DNA of 64,000 nt from Algoriphagus formosus (GTDB taxonomy: Bacteria; Bacteroidota; Bacteroidia; Cytophagales; Cyclobacteriaceae), in assembly GCF_002807035.1 (NCBI RefSeq), contig NZ_NIUC01000002.1:1269267-1333266 (forward strand), in the 5' to 3' direction. The notes below the pieces were generated by a model. It did not search any database. It was not told where the DNA came from and saw only the letters and a program-made list of their open reading frames with translations. Positions 32,713-43,700 of the stretch are shown piece by piece (within the stretch, counting starts at the first letter, position 1; each line of letters begins with the position of its first letter). The position numbers and the translations under genes are program-made.

Positions 32713-34086
32713 TCAAAAAATCAACTGATACATTTCCTCCAATTTGCTGACTTGGATGACCTTGATTTTGAATTTCGAAAGGTCCAAGCCCTTGACGGCG
32801 TATTTGGATACCATGATCTTTTTGAAACCCAGCTTTTCTGCTTCGGAAATTCGGTTTTCTATCCGGGAAACGGCACGAACCTCTCCGCCCAAACCCACTT
32901 CTCCCGCAAAACAAATCTGTTCGGACACCGGAGTGTCCTCATAGCTCGAAATCAAACTCGCACAAACGGCCAAATCCAATCCCGGGTCGTCCACACGCAT
33001 GCCGCCTGCGACATTCAGAAAGACATCCTGATTCCCAAGCCTCATTCCGCCTCGCTTTTCCAATACAGCCAATAGCATATTCAGTCGCTTGGCATCGTGC
33101 CCGGTACTGGTACGCTGGGGCGTGCCATAGGTGGCAGGGCTTACCAGTGATTGGATCTCGATCAGAAGTGGGCGGTTGCCTTCTAGCATGGCGCCAATAG
33201 CTACCCCATTCAAGACTTCCTCTCGCTGAGTCAGTAAAATTTCCGATGGATTGGCAACAGAGCGAAGCCCATCTATCCGCATTTCATAAATCCCCAATTC
33301 ATGCGTGGATCCAAAACGGTTTTTGGAGGTCCGCAAAATTCGATAGGTCAGGTGTCGGTCCCCTTCAAATTGTAAAACGGTGTCCACCATGTGTTCCAAG
33401 ACCTTGGGTCCGGCAATGGATCCTTCCTTAGTCACATGACCGATTAGAAAAACTGGCGTACCCGTTTCTTTGGCAAATTTCATCAGCTCTGCCGTGCATT
33501 CCCTCACTTGCGAGACCGAACCGGCAGCGGATTCGACATATTGGCTATTCAAAGTTTGAATGGAGTCAATGACCAAAAAATCAGGCTTGAGCAGTTCGAC
33601 CTGCTGAAATATCTGTTGGGTGTTTGTTTCTGAGAGCACATAGCAATCCGGATTGGAGACTGCCATTCGGTCTGCACGCATTTTGATTTGGGCTTCCGAT
33701 TCTTCACCGGAGACATAGAGAATGGTTTTCCCGGTAAGCGTCAATGCGATTTGAAGCATCAAAGTGGACTTCCCGATCCCCGGTTCCCCTCCAATCAGCA
33801 CCAAAGACCCAGGGACGATTCCTCCTCCCAGCACCCGATCCAATTCCGGATCCCCAGTCACCCATCGAGCCTGTTCCTCGTAGTTGACCTCCTTGATTTT
33901 TTTGGGGGTATTGGTTTTTTTTGTCCCGCTACCACTTGGTTTCCAACTCCCCTTTCCGCTTTCTTCCTTTTGGATTATTTCTTCCACATAGGTATTCCAT
34001 TGCCCGCAAGACGGACATTTTCCCAGCCATTTTGGGCTTTGAGCTCCACAGTTTTGACAGAAGAAAGAGGTTTTTATTTTAGCCAT
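32713..34086 (-). CDS. radA: DNA repair protein RadA (Sms)
   Basis: 457-residue DnaB-like branch-migration helicase acting in homologous recombination. Zinc finger C10, C13, C24, C27; RecA-type core with Walker A GGEPGIGKST; the RadA-specific KNRFGS block (SKNRFGSTHELGIYEM); and a C-terminal Lon-protease-like domain (FAGEVGLGGEVRAVSRIENRI). Full length. It lies 86 nt downstream of polA on the same strand, a logical repair pair, though separate promoters are possible. Confidence 0.97.
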   Translation of the reverse strand: MAKIKTSFFCQNCGAQSPKWLGKCPSCGQWNTYVEEIIQKEESGKGSWKPSGSGTKKTNTPKKIKEVNYEEQARWVTGDPELDRVLGGGIVPGSLVLIGGEPGIGKSTLMLQIALTLTGKTILYVSGEESEAQIKMRADRMAVSNPDCYVLSETNTQQIFQQVELLKPDFLVIDSIQTLNSQYVESAAGSVSQVRECTAELMKFAKETGTPVFLIGHVTKEGSIAGPKVLEHMVDTVLQFEGDRHLTYRILRTSKNRFGSTHELGIYEMRIDGLRSVANPSEILLTQREEVLNGVAIGAMLEGNRPLLIEIQSLVSPATYGTPQRTSTGHDAKRLNMLLAVLEKRGGMRLGNQDVFLNVAGGMRVDDPGLDLAVCASLISSYEDTPVSEQICFAGEVGLGGEVRAVSRIENRISEAEKLGFKKIMVSKYAVKGLDLSKFKIKVIQVSKLEEMYQLIF

Positions 34087-34172
34087 TAGAGGAGTAGCAA
34101 GTAGTTAGTATTAAGAAGCTAGAATCAAGACAAAAGAATTTTTCAATTTTCAAATTTTCCAATCTTTCAATT

Positions 34173-37001
34173 CTAATGCGCTTCCAACCAATCATTCCCC
34201 AATCCCACTTCCACTTCGATCGGCACAGGAAGGTCAATCGCCTCAGACATAAGCTTGGGAACTTCTTTTTTCAAAAGTTCCACCTCATCTCGATGGGCAT
34301 CAAAAACCAATTCATCATGCACTTGCAAGATCATCTTGGATTTAAGCTTTTCCTTTTTCATCCAATCATGAACTCGAATCATGGCAACTTTAATCAGGTC
34401 TGCTGCTGAACCCTGGATTGGCGCATTGATGGCATTTCGCTCAGCAAATCCACGCATCGTTTGATTCCGGCTATTGATATCCCGAAGGTAGCGGCGGCGA
34501 CCCAAAATCGTCTCCACAAATTCATCGGTTCGGGCTTTTTCAATCACTCCATCCATATAGGCTTTGACCGCAGGAAATTCCTTGAAATAGGCATCGATGA
34601 TTTCCTTGGCCTCTCCTCTTGGGATGGAAAGCCGCTGGGAAAGCCCAAAGGCCGAAATACCGTAAATGATCCCAAAATTGGCTGTTTTGGCTTTTCTACG
34701 CATATCCGAGGTCACTTCCTCAAGGGGTGCTTGGAAAATCTTGGCAGCTGTCGTAGCATGAATGTCCCGGCCGTTTTTGAAGGCTTCGATCATGGATTCA
34801 TCCTTGGAGAAAGCCGCCATAATTCGAAGTTCAATCTGAGAATAATCCGCTGCCAGAAGGACATGGTTTTCATCTCTTGGCACGAATGCCTTTCTGATTT
34901 CCCGTCCCCGATCGGTACGGATAGGAATATTCTGCAAGTTTGGATTGATCGAAGAAAGTCGACCGGTAGCTGCCACAAATTGATTGTAGGTGGTATGAAT
35001 CCGACCGGTTTTTTCATTGATCATGGTGGGTAAGGCATCCACGTAGGTGGATTTGAGTTTCACCATTTGACGATAGTCCAAAATAGCTCGAGCGATTTCA
35101 TGCTCTCCGGCCAGCTTGCTCAAGATCTCTTCCCCGGTGGCATATTGGCCCGTTTTGGTCTTTTTTGCTTTCGGATCCAGTTTTAGCTTTTCAAATAATA
35201 CATCGCCCAACTGCTTGGGAGAGGCCAGGTTGAATTTCACTCCAGCCAATTCATAGACCCGCTTTTCAATTTCCTGACTTTCGGTTTCGAGTGATTTGCT
35301 CAATTCAGCCAAGCTGTCTGTATCGATTCGAACCCCTTCAAATTCCATATCGGTTAGGACTGGAATCAATGGATTCTCCACCTCGTAAAACAACTTTTCA
35401 AGCTCATTTTCCTTGAGCGTCGGGTCGAATTTTTCTTTGAGTCGAAGGGTAATATCCGCATCCTCAGCGGCATAGGCAGTGACGGTGTCTTCGTCCACAT
35501 CCCGCATATTTCCCTGATTTTTGCCTTTTTTGCCTATTAGCTCCGTAATGGATACTGGCTTGTAATTGAGGTATTGCTCCGCCAAGACGTCCATCCCATG
35601 CTTGCCTTCCGGCTCGATGAGGTAATGGGCTAGCATGGTATCATAAAGTGCTCCTTTTACTTCGATACCGTAATTTTTGAGCACTAAGAGATCATACTTA
35701 ATATTTTGGCCGATTTTGAGGATGGATTCATTTTCAAAAAACGGCTTCAACTCCTCCAGAATCGCTTCGGTTTCCTTCTGATCTTCCGGGCAAGGGATGT
35801 AATAGGCCTCGCCGCTCAGGTATGCGAAGGAAAGCCCGACCAACTCAGCTTCCATGGCATTGAGCGAGGTGGTTTCCGTATCAAAGCAAACTTCTTTTTG
35901 CAGCAGCAGATACCCTAATAGTTCTTTGACCGCTTCTTTACCTTTGATTTTGTGATAATTATGGAAATTGCTGTCGATGGTCTCCAAGACGATCGGGGCG
36001 CTGGTATTGACAGTATCTTCTTCAAATTCTACTTCCGAATTCGCTGATGTGCTGCTGCTACTTGAATCTCCGAAAAGACCCAATTGCTCATTTTGCTGAA
36101 TGACGGCTTTCTTACCCTCTTCTTTGAATACCCGCTTTGAAAGCGTTCGGAATTCCAATTCGGTGAAAATGGCCCGAAGCTTTTCCTCGTCAAAGCCGTC
36201 GTAGCGTAGTTCCTCTTCCACAAAATCTACCGGCACATCGATTTTGATGGTGGCCAATTCTTTGGAAAGGAGCCCTTGATCCGCAAAGTTTTCTACATTT
36301 TCCTTTTGCTTCCCTTTGAGCTGATCCGTGTTTTTGACCAATTCTTCCACCGTTCCAAACTCTTTGAGCAGTTTGGTGGCTGTTTTGGCACCGATACCCG
36401 GGATACCCGGAATATTATCCACCGAGTCACCCATCAGCCCCAAAATATCCCGAACCTGATCCACATGCTCAATATCCCACTTGGCACATACCTCTTTTGG
36501 GCCCATGATATCCACACCATTTCCCATAAAGGCTGGCTTGTAGAGAAAAATATGATCATCCACCAGCTGTCCGTAGTCTTTGTCCGGGGTCATCATGTAG
36601 ACGGTAAAGGATTCCCGCTCGGCTTTTTTGGCAATCGTGCCAATGATGTCATCCGCTTCAAAGCCATCCATTTCCAAAAGAGGAATATTAAAGGCTTTGA
36701 CGATTTCTTTCACCCAAGGAATAGAAACCGTGATATCTTCCGGCTGTTCCTGTCTATTGGCCTTATACTCTACAAATTGCTCGTGTCGAAAAGTAGGTGC
36801 TGAGGTATCAAAAGCAACCGCGATATGAGTGGGCTTTTCTTTATTTAATACCTCCAGGAGTGTATTGGTAAATCCCAACATCACCCCGGTATTGAGGCCT
36901 TTCGAATTGATTCGGGGGTTTTTGCTGAATGCAAAATGGGCCCGGTAAATCAGGGCCATCGCATCGAGAAGGAAAAGTTTATGGGCTTGTTTTTGAGTCA
37001 T
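34173..37001 (-). CDS. polA: DNA polymerase I
   Basis: 942 residues with all three domains. 5'-nuclease (residues 1-290, GFEADDIIG, GDSVDNIPGIPGIGAKTA); a Ser-rich linker (311-325); 3'-5' exonuclease with intact DxE (VCFDTETTSL, D374, E376), so proofreading should be active; polymerase with motif A (AADYSQIELRIMA), motif B (RRKAKTANFGIIYG) and motif C (QVHDELVFD). It fills gaps in repair and Okazaki processing. ATG 37001 gives MTQKQAHKLFLLDAMALIYRA. Confidence 0.98.
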   Translation of the reverse strand: MTQKQAHKLFLLDAMALIYRAHFAFSKNPRINSKGLNTGVMLGFTNTLLEVLNKEKPTHIAVAFDTSAPTFRHEQFVEYKANRQEQPEDITVSIPWVKEIVKAFNIPLLEMDGFEADDIIGTIAKKAERESFTVYMMTPDKDYGQLVDDHIFLYKPAFMGNGVDIMGPKEVCAKWDIEHVDQVRDILGLMGDSVDNIPGIPGIGAKTATKLLKEFGTVEELVKNTDQLKGKQKENVENFADQGLLSKELATIKIDVPVDFVEEELRYDGFDEEKLRAIFTELEFRTLSKRVFKEEGKKAVIQQNEQLGLFGDSSSSSTSANSEVEFEEDTVNTSAPIVLETIDSNFHNYHKIKGKEAVKELLGYLLLQKEVCFDTETTSLNAMEAELVGLSFAYLSGEAYYIPCPEDQKETEAILEELKPFFENESILKIGQNIKYDLLVLKNYGIEVKGALYDTMLAHYLIEPEGKHGMDVLAEQYLNYKPVSITELIGKKGKNQGNMRDVDEDTVTAYAAEDADITLRLKEKFDPTLKENELEKLFYEVENPLIPVLTDMEFEGVRIDTDSLAELSKSLETESQEIEKRVYELAGVKFNLASPKQLGDVLFEKLKLDPKAKKTKTGQYATGEEILSKLAGEHEIARAILDYRQMVKLKSTYVDALPTMINEKTGRIHTTYNQFVAATGRLSSINPNLQNIPIRTDRGREIRKAFVPRDENHVLLAADYSQIELRIMAAFSKDESMIEAFKNGRDIHATTAAKIFQAPLEEVTSDMRRKAKTANFGIIYGISAFGLSQRLSIPRGEAKEIIDAYFKEFPAVKAYMDGVIEKARTDEFVETILGRRRYLRDINSRNQTMRGFAERNAINAPIQGSAADLIKVAMIRVHDWMKKEKLKSKMILQVHDELVFDAHRDEVELLKKEVPKLMSEAIDLPVPIEVEVGLGNDWLEAH

Positions 37002-37106
37002 TTTATCTTGGGTCCAAATGAGCAGTTGAAGTTACAAAAAATCCCCTGCCTGAGGCCCCAATCCGGGCTACTAAAGCTTTTTAAATTAAAATATTCCTGC
37101 TTGGGT

Positions 37107-37550
37107 TTAGGTACTAGCCTCCTCTTTCCTTAAATATTCCCGGACTTGCAAAGCCCGGAGGAAGATGAGGATTAGCGGAATCAGCCAAAGTAGTTCATTG
37201 AAAATCAAGTGAAAACCTGTCCGCTTATTCCAATCAAGATCTGGTAAGAATCCGAGTGAAAACCAGATGGCCAGAATGATTTTTCCGGTCAAACCCGCCA
37301 GAATCAAATATACCCAACTCACCGGGTAGAAGGCCGACACAAATATGATCAGCCCAACTACTAGCCCTAAGTTGCCATACCACATAGCCGGAACATCAAA
37401 AACTTGTCCAGGCTGAATGGCTAGCCAAGCGATTAATTCCTCCCCAAACCACTTGAAAAATGCGGACCAAGCGATCGTGTACATGCCTGCTAGTAAGAGC
37501 AGGCCTCTGAAATGCATAGGAAAAATGGGGAAATCAGGCTTTTGATCCAT
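37107..37550 (-). CDS. Four-helix membrane protein, unknown (paralogue of 27892-28302)
   Basis: 147 residues, four hydrophobic helices (GLLLLAGMYTIAWSAFF, GLVVGLIIFVSAFYP, LILAGLTGKIILAIWFSLGF, FNELLWLIPLILIFL). GLTGKI and NELLWLIP match GFLGKI and NDLIWWIP in the protein at 27892-28302. It stands between polA and a divergent amidase gene and may not belong to either. A second ATG (37517) is an alternative start. Function unknown. Confidence 0.68.
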   Translation of the reverse strand: MDQKPDFPIFPMHFRGLLLLAGMYTIAWSAFFKWFGEELIAWLAIQPGQVFDVPAMWYGNLGLVVGLIIFVSAFYPVSWVYLILAGLTGKIILAIWFSLGFLPDLDWNKRTGFHLIFNELLWLIPLILIFLRALQVREYLRKEEAST

Positions 37551-37624
37551 GAACGGTTTGAATTATTTAAGCTAAATAAACACCTTCGGTGCATGCTTGT
37601 TTTTGCATAATACAAAACTATCTC

Positions 37625-39301
37625 ATGGAAAGAAAAAATAGACCACATTCTGGCTTTTTTGTAGCCCTTGGAATCGGAGCTGCTTTAGGACTTGGATTTA
37701 CTGCTGGAAAAATGATGGGAGAAATCACTCCTCAAACCATCGATCATGCTGCGGACTTGATCGGGCTTTCGTTCACTCCTGCGGAAAAGGACAGTATGAT
37801 TTCCCGACTGGAAAATCAACGCTCCAATCTCCAATCTTCCAGAGAATACAAACTGGAGAATGCCATCGCCCCATCTTTGGTTTTTAATCCACTTCCTATT
37901 GGATTTCAGCCAGAAACCCGGCAAATGCCGGTGAATTTTGGCTTGGATGAGGATGTAGCCCTACCTGCATCGGATAAGGATATTGCTTACACTCCTGTGC
38001 ATCAATTAGCTGGTTTGATCAAAACAGGTAAGCTTTCCAGCGAGCGATTGACAAAAATCTACATAGATCGAATCAAAAATTATTCGGATACATTGCAATG
38101 TCTGATTACGCTGATGGAGGAGGATGCGCTTCGCAAAGCTAGATTAATGGATGCAGAGCTTGCTTCCGGACGCTATCGAGGCCCACTTCACGGAATCCCC
38201 TACGGGATCAAAGATTTGTTAGCTGTAAAAGGAACGAAAACCACTTGGGGTGCTGCGCCTTACCAAGATCAGGAAATCGACGAAACTGCACAGATCGTCA
38301 CGCAGTTGGATGATGCAGGAGCGGTTCTAGTGGGTAAATTCACTTTAGGTGCCCTTGCCATGGGAGATGTTTGGTACGGTGGAGTGACCAAAAACCCTTG
38401 GAATCTGGAGCAGGGATCAAGCGGTTCTTCCGCAGGTTCGGCTTCAGCTGTATCCGCAGGTTTGGTTCCCTTTGCCATTGGCACAGAAACACTTGGGTCT
38501 ATCGTCTCTCCCAGTACTCGGAATGGGGTAACTGGCCTGCGACCTACTTATGGGCGAGTGAGCAAGCATGGGGCCATGGCCCTTAGCTGGTCTATGGATA
38601 AAATTGGTCCAATCTCCCGCTCAGCTTTGGATAATGCCATCGTACTTTCGGTTTTGAATGGGAAGGATTTCAAGGATCCGAGTACCATTGAAGCCGCTTT
38701 CAATTTTGATGGAGATAAAAACCCCAAAGACTTAAAAATCGGCTATTTCAAGTCCTTTTTCGAAGGAAATCGAAGTTCGGAGAATGATCGTAAAGTGTTA
38801 GAATTTCTAGAAACTGAGGGATTTGAACTGCATCCCGTAGAATTGGAGACTTCAGTTTCTGCAGGTCCTCTGACCATGATGCTGATGGTGGAAGGCGCTG
38901 CAGCTTTTGATGAATTGACTCGATTGGGTTGGGATGATGAGCTAGTGGCTCAAGGCAGAAGTGCATGGCCAAACCTATTTCGGGCAGCTCGATTGATTCC
39001 AGCGGTTGAATACGTTAATTTGGCTCGACAACGCAGTGTGTTGATCCAAGAGATGCATGACTTGATGAAGGATTATGATGTGATCGTGACCCCGAGCTAT
39101 GGCGGTCAGCAACTCCAAATCACTAATTTGACCGGACATCCGGCTCTTTGTATGCCAAATGGTTTTAATCAGAGCGGAAGTCCTACATCGATTACTTTAC
39201 TTGGGAATCTTTTCGAAGAGGATAAATTGGTGCTTTTGGGAGAATATATTCAGCGCAAAACGGACTGGCAAGCCAAGCGTCCTCCTTTGTTTGATAAGTA
39301 A
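37625..39301 (+). CDS. Amidase signature family protein, membrane-anchored or exported
   Basis: 558 residues from ATG 37625. An N-terminal hydrophobic segment (FFVALGIGAALGLGFTAGKMMG) is a signal anchor. The amidase core starts near residue 120: catalytic Lys196 in GIPYGIKDLLAVKG, the Ser-Gly loop QGSSGSSAGSASAVSAG, and the nucleophile Ser292 in TETLGSIVSPS. A pre-core extension of about 100 residues is unusual. Substrate unknown; not the GatA subunit of the tRNA amidotransferase, which has no signal anchor. Confidence 0.9.
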   Translation: MERKNRPHSGFFVALGIGAALGLGFTAGKMMGEITPQTIDHAADLIGLSFTPAEKDSMISRLENQRSNLQSSREYKLENAIAPSLVFNPLPIGFQPETRQMPVNFGLDEDVALPASDKDIAYTPVHQLAGLIKTGKLSSERLTKIYIDRIKNYSDTLQCLITLMEEDALRKARLMDAELASGRYRGPLHGIPYGIKDLLAVKGTKTTWGAAPYQDQEIDETAQIVTQLDDAGAVLVGKFTLGALAMGDVWYGGVTKNPWNLEQGSSGSSAGSASAVSAGLVPFAIGTETLGSIVSPSTRNGVTGLRPTYGRVSKHGAMALSWSMDKIGPISRSALDNAIVLSVLNGKDFKDPSTIEAAFNFDGDKNPKDLKIGYFKSFFEGNRSSENDRKVLEFLETEGFELHPVELETSVSAGPLTMMLMVEGAAAFDELTRLGWDDELVAQGRSAWPNLFRAARLIPAVEYVNLARQRSVLIQEMHDLMKDYDVIVTPSYGGQQLQITNLTGHPALCMPNGFNQSGSPTSITLLGNLFEEDKLVLLGEYIQRKTDWQAKRPPLFDK

Positions 39302-39672
39302 ATTTCTTAAGCCACAATCAGAGAGAAGTTTTTGAACCACTAAGTACACGAAGAGCACTAAGGAAAAATAAGCCTTGTGATCTTTGTGTGCTTTGTGGTT
39401 TTATCTTTTCCATTGAGGGCACAGAATTTTGTAAAAAGTTTACTTGCTAACATACGTGCTTGCCTAAGGGACAAGTAGGTCCTCGCGAACTTTTTCCTTT
39501 GTCGACGTGCGTATCTCACGCAGGTTTTCAATGAATTTAAATATTATGCATTGCAAGGATGACTATTGAAGGGAAACACTTCTTTTGCAAAAAAATAGTT
39601 TTGAAGAAATACACTGTTGAGAGTAGCGTGCTTCGCTAATGGTGACCTTGCAGCTTAGATCGTATGCTTAAA
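39302..39672. other. Non-coding region with inverted repeat
   Basis: 371 nt without a gene. 39332-39402 forms an imperfect hairpin: AACCACTAAGTACACGAAGAGC pairs with a CTTTGTGTGCTTTGTGGTT stretch around an A-rich loop, a form like the hairpins at 12.7-13.2 kb. A second GC-richer patch follows at 39450-39525. I see nothing coding. Confidence 0.6.
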
Positions 39673-40713
39673 TTAATACCTAAAACAAGGAATTGTTCGT
39701 GCTCGCTGGTTTCGGCTTTTTGGATCGCCCCAAAGGAATCGGTAAGTCACAGAGACTTCATGAGCTCCACCGGAATTGCGAAGGCCTAACTTTGAAACGG
39801 TGTAGTCGAAAGAGTAGCCGATATCTAATCCACTTGGTAGGGAAACTCCAATCAGAGCTATCAGTGCTTCATTGTTGGGAAGGGCATTTTTGGTAGGTAA
39901 ACCACGATACCACAATCCTAGGACGAGCGGATCGAGATAGAGTTGAGTCCCGATATCCAATTGATTGAATGGGTCTTGTTGCTTGTAATTGAAGGCAAAG
40001 GAAATCGCTCTTTCCTGATAGGCATGGGTAAAATAGTCCCTTCGGCCTCCCGTTAGATCAAATTTGATTCCTCCCTGAAGCGATAGTTTCATGGGTAGTT
40101 CCGAAATCTGATCTTCGACAAAGCTGATATTGGGTTCTCCCAAGTGGTGTGCAGAAGCGCCTAGCCAGATATTTTTGGTATAAAACATACCGCCTACAGC
40201 AAAATCGAAAAAGCTATAGCGGCTGTCGATGGGTACGCCATCTAATTCATCCGTAATTCCGCCTACTGTTCCGTTGATGATATCTATTTGCGTCCCAAAG
40301 ACCAAATCTGAGAAAAAGGCATCACGCTGCATGTAACTCGCCTGTCCTCCTAGACGGAAGTATGTGTCCTCACCGAGTTGGAGCTTGTATGCATAGGAAA
40401 GGCCTATTTCATTGGTGGAGAGGTTAGCCATACTCTCTTGATTTCCATTGAATATCAAGCCGATTCCAGAATTGTAATCAAAGACGTAATGGTCGATATA
40501 AAAGGAGTAAGAATTGAAGCTTTGATCCAGACCGGGCCATTGATTCCGATAATTGACGCCGATTCTTGTGAGTTCAGAGCCACCGGTAAGCGCAGGGTTT
40601 AGGTAGAGCGGAGCAGCGTAGAATTGGGAATACTGTACGTCTTGGGCTTTTGCCAAGCCAGCATAAACCCAAAAAATCAGAATAAGTACGCTATATAATA
40701 TCCCTCTCCTCAT
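39673..40713 (-). CDS. PorP/SprF family type IX secretion membrane protein
   Basis: 346-residue outer-membrane beta-barrel with signal peptide (ILIFWVYAGLAKAQ) and the family start DVQYSQFYAAPLYLNPALTG. Later strands: NYRNQWPG, YAYKLQLGEDTYFRLG and a C-terminal YRFLWG strand. PorP/SprF proteins help secrete or attach the giant adhesin encoded next to them. It starts immediately after the stop of the 2,323-residue gene with no spacer, so translation is probably coupled as in sprB-sprF pairs. Confidence 0.94.
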   Translation of the reverse strand: MRRGILYSVLILIFWVYAGLAKAQDVQYSQFYAAPLYLNPALTGGSELTRIGVNYRNQWPGLDQSFNSYSFYIDHYVFDYNSGIGLIFNGNQESMANLSTNEIGLSYAYKLQLGEDTYFRLGGQASYMQRDAFFSDLVFGTQIDIINGTVGGITDELDGVPIDSRYSFFDFAVGGMFYTKNIWLGASAHHLGEPNISFVEDQISELPMKLSLQGGIKFDLTGGRRDYFTHAYQERAISFAFNYKQQDPFNQLDIGTQLYLDPLVLGLWYRGLPTKNALPNNEALIALIGVSLPSGLDIGYSFDYTVSKLGLRNSGGAHEVSVTYRFLWGDPKSRNQRARTIPCFRY

Positions 40714-43700
40714 TTATCTGATCAACACAAAAACTCCTGACCTTTCTTCTTTTTCCCCAGATCGTGTGGTGAAGACTGCCCGGTAAACATAATTTCCATT
40801 AGGGACTTTCTTTCCGTTCAGTGTTCCATCCCATCCCATCGTCTCTAATGAGTTGGCTTCAAATATCAATTCTCCCCAGGTATTGAAGATATAAAACTCC
40901 ATGGAGGCTATTCCTCTATATTGAGGTTTGAAATATTGATTCTTGGTGCCATCAGGAGTGAAAGCATTTGGTACCATGATTATATAGTCGTCAAATACCT
41001 GAATGACTCGCTGATACTCTGCCACACATCCAAATTCGTCTATGGTAGTCAAAGTAACGGTGTAGCTTCCCTTCTTTTGATATTCATGACTTGGGTTTTG
41101 TTCTGAACTGGTGGAGCCATCACCAAAGTCCCAATTCCAAATGATGACTTTACCTAGGGACACATCTTGGAATTGTACAGGTTCCTGAATTTGCACTTCC
41201 GCATTCGTGAGAATATTTCCACCTCCTAGATCAACTTCATAATTGAATTCAGGTATCAATTCAGTATCAGAAATAATCACTTGGATTCGCTGTTCTGCTG
41301 ACCAGCAATCTGCACCTCTCAGGCTAGTGCTGACTTGATAAGAACCACTCAAGTTTACAGCATCAATTTCATCCATTCTCATTGATCCTCCAGTCGGGTC
41401 AATGATGTTGTAGTCGTAGATATTCGGATTAAACCCTTCGATAAACTGTGTCAGGTCAACTGTGCCTTGGGGATCGCAGACGATCGATGGGTTAGATACC
41501 CTTAAATTAGGTATTGGATAGACAAATACTTCTACCGGCACGAGTTCTGGTTCACAAACGCCATTTCCGGAAATACCCACATAGTACACATAAGGATCGC
41601 TTTGACCACTTAATCCGCTAATGGAAAGTTCTCCTGTTGATCTATTTACTTGATAGCTGACAGACCCTAAGGTTCCGGTATTTATTTCGCCTGTTCCGTT
41701 GGCATTTTGATACCAGGTAAATACAGGACTGATACCCGTTTGGGTGGTGCTTGCTTGAATACTTGCTGTCTCTCCTTCGCAGATTTCGACCCCGGATGCA
41801 GAAAGAGGAGTTGGAAGATCCTCCAATTCAATCTGAGCAGGAATACTCAGTTGACAATTTATTCCATCTGGATTTTCATCCAAGATCAAGAAAGAATAGC
41901 TCCCTGATTCCAAATCTTGAAGATCTACCTGACCTGAAGGAGAAGCAAAGGTCCCAAAGCTAGCTCCGTCTTTGGTCACCTCAACAGAATAGTTTCCATA
42001 GCCTCCACTGATTGTAAAGGAGATGCTTCCATCAGCTGTGTTACAAGTAGGATCTACGAGTGCGGGTTCGGAATAGCTCAGTGGAGCAGAAGGGCCTTGT
42101 ACTTCAATATTTGGGCTTGACACGATACATCCTGCCCCACTTCGTACATATCCTGTATAGATTCCCGGGGCAACATCAAAAGTCCCTGAGCTCTGCCAGT
42201 CATTGCCGTTTAGAGAATATTCAAATGTGCCATCGCCGGCGCTTCCTTGTAGATTGATTGTTCCATTATCCCCAAAACAAATCTCGTTATTCACTGTATA
42301 GCTAAGTGAAGGGATTCTATTGATCACAACTTGCGCCGAGCCGATAAAACCTGGACAAACATCAGTGCCAGAAACAGTTGCATAGTAAGTCTGAGGAGAA
42401 TCTGAGGCATCCAATCCTGAAATGGTTAATGTACCATTTGCTGATATTTGGAAAATGTGCCCGTTTGCATCTGGATTTGGATCAGATACAATTGGAATAG
42501 TTGCTGCAGCATCTTTAAACCATGAGTAAGTGGGATTGGGTGCTGAAGGATTGATCGAAGGAATCAGCACGGCATCTTCTCCTTCACAAATGCCGACATC
42601 GTCGATAATGATCTGAGTAGGACCATATACCAAAGTAACGGTGTTAGAAGTTTCTACGCATCCCTCGGCATCGGTGACTGTCAAATAATAATCTCCTGGG
42701 GCTAAATCATCAAATTCAACTTCCGGTCCTTGGAAGGTGGAGGTTTCAATGGCCGAGCCATCTCTGAAAAGCGTCACCTCATATGGGGCCCATCCTCCAC
42801 TAACTTCTGTAGAGATTACACCAATATCTGCTCCACATCCTGGATCAATCTGCGTTAAAGGATCTACTTCCAAAGGTGCATCAGGGCCTTCTACCACAAC
42901 GGTGAAGTCTTGGAGACAAAATCCTTCATTGCTTACTGAAATTATATAAGTCCCCGGAGCATACTCAGCGGCTTCAAGTTCAGCCTGCGTCAAATTGTTT
43001 CCAGAAATGGAGTATTCGTAGAGTGGGTCAGCTCCGGCTATTATTCTGATTTTACCATCTTCTGCTCCAAAACACTGCTCTGGATCTGTTTCGAAATCAA
43101 GAGATGGAACAGTACGGACCAAGGCTTCTACAGAGACATTTTCGTCATTACATACTACATGTAAATAATAAATGTATGGATCTCTATCCCCTTCTAACCC
43201 TGTGATAGTCAAGACGCCATCAGCATCAATGGAATAGCTTACAGATGGATCAATCGCATCCGGACCATTGCTGATTTCTTGGGTTCTGGAAGCATCCTTA
43301 TACCATACCAATTCAGACCCTGATGATCCGGAAACAGTATTAACTGGAGTCAAAATGACTTCTTCGCCTGCACAGATTTCTACAGGAGCGATCACAAAGT
43401 TTGGCCGAGGCTGCTCTTCAAGTACAAAGCTCTCCACAAAAGGACAGCCTTCCGCATCAGTGATAAGCAAGAAATACGTGTCTGGTGCTAGATCTATTGC
43501 TTGAGTAGGGTCTGTGGAGACTACCGGACCTGTTTCACTTCCTTGTCTCCATTCTACAGAGTAATTTCCCCAACCACCGGAGATCTGAAGATTTTCGATG
43601 CTTCCATTTGCTAGACCGCAACTGCTGCGAAGAATATCAGGAGCATTGATCGCGATTGGTGTTGTTCCTAAGACCTCTCCACTTACACTGAAAACACAAT

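Noticed and set aside
34461..35033. 190-codon open frame on the plus strand
   Set aside because: Antisense shadow of polA; the sequence has no recognisable protein features while polA motifs are intact.
36276..36803. 175-codon open frame on the plus strand
   Set aside because: Antisense to the 5'-nuclease domain of polA; no motif.
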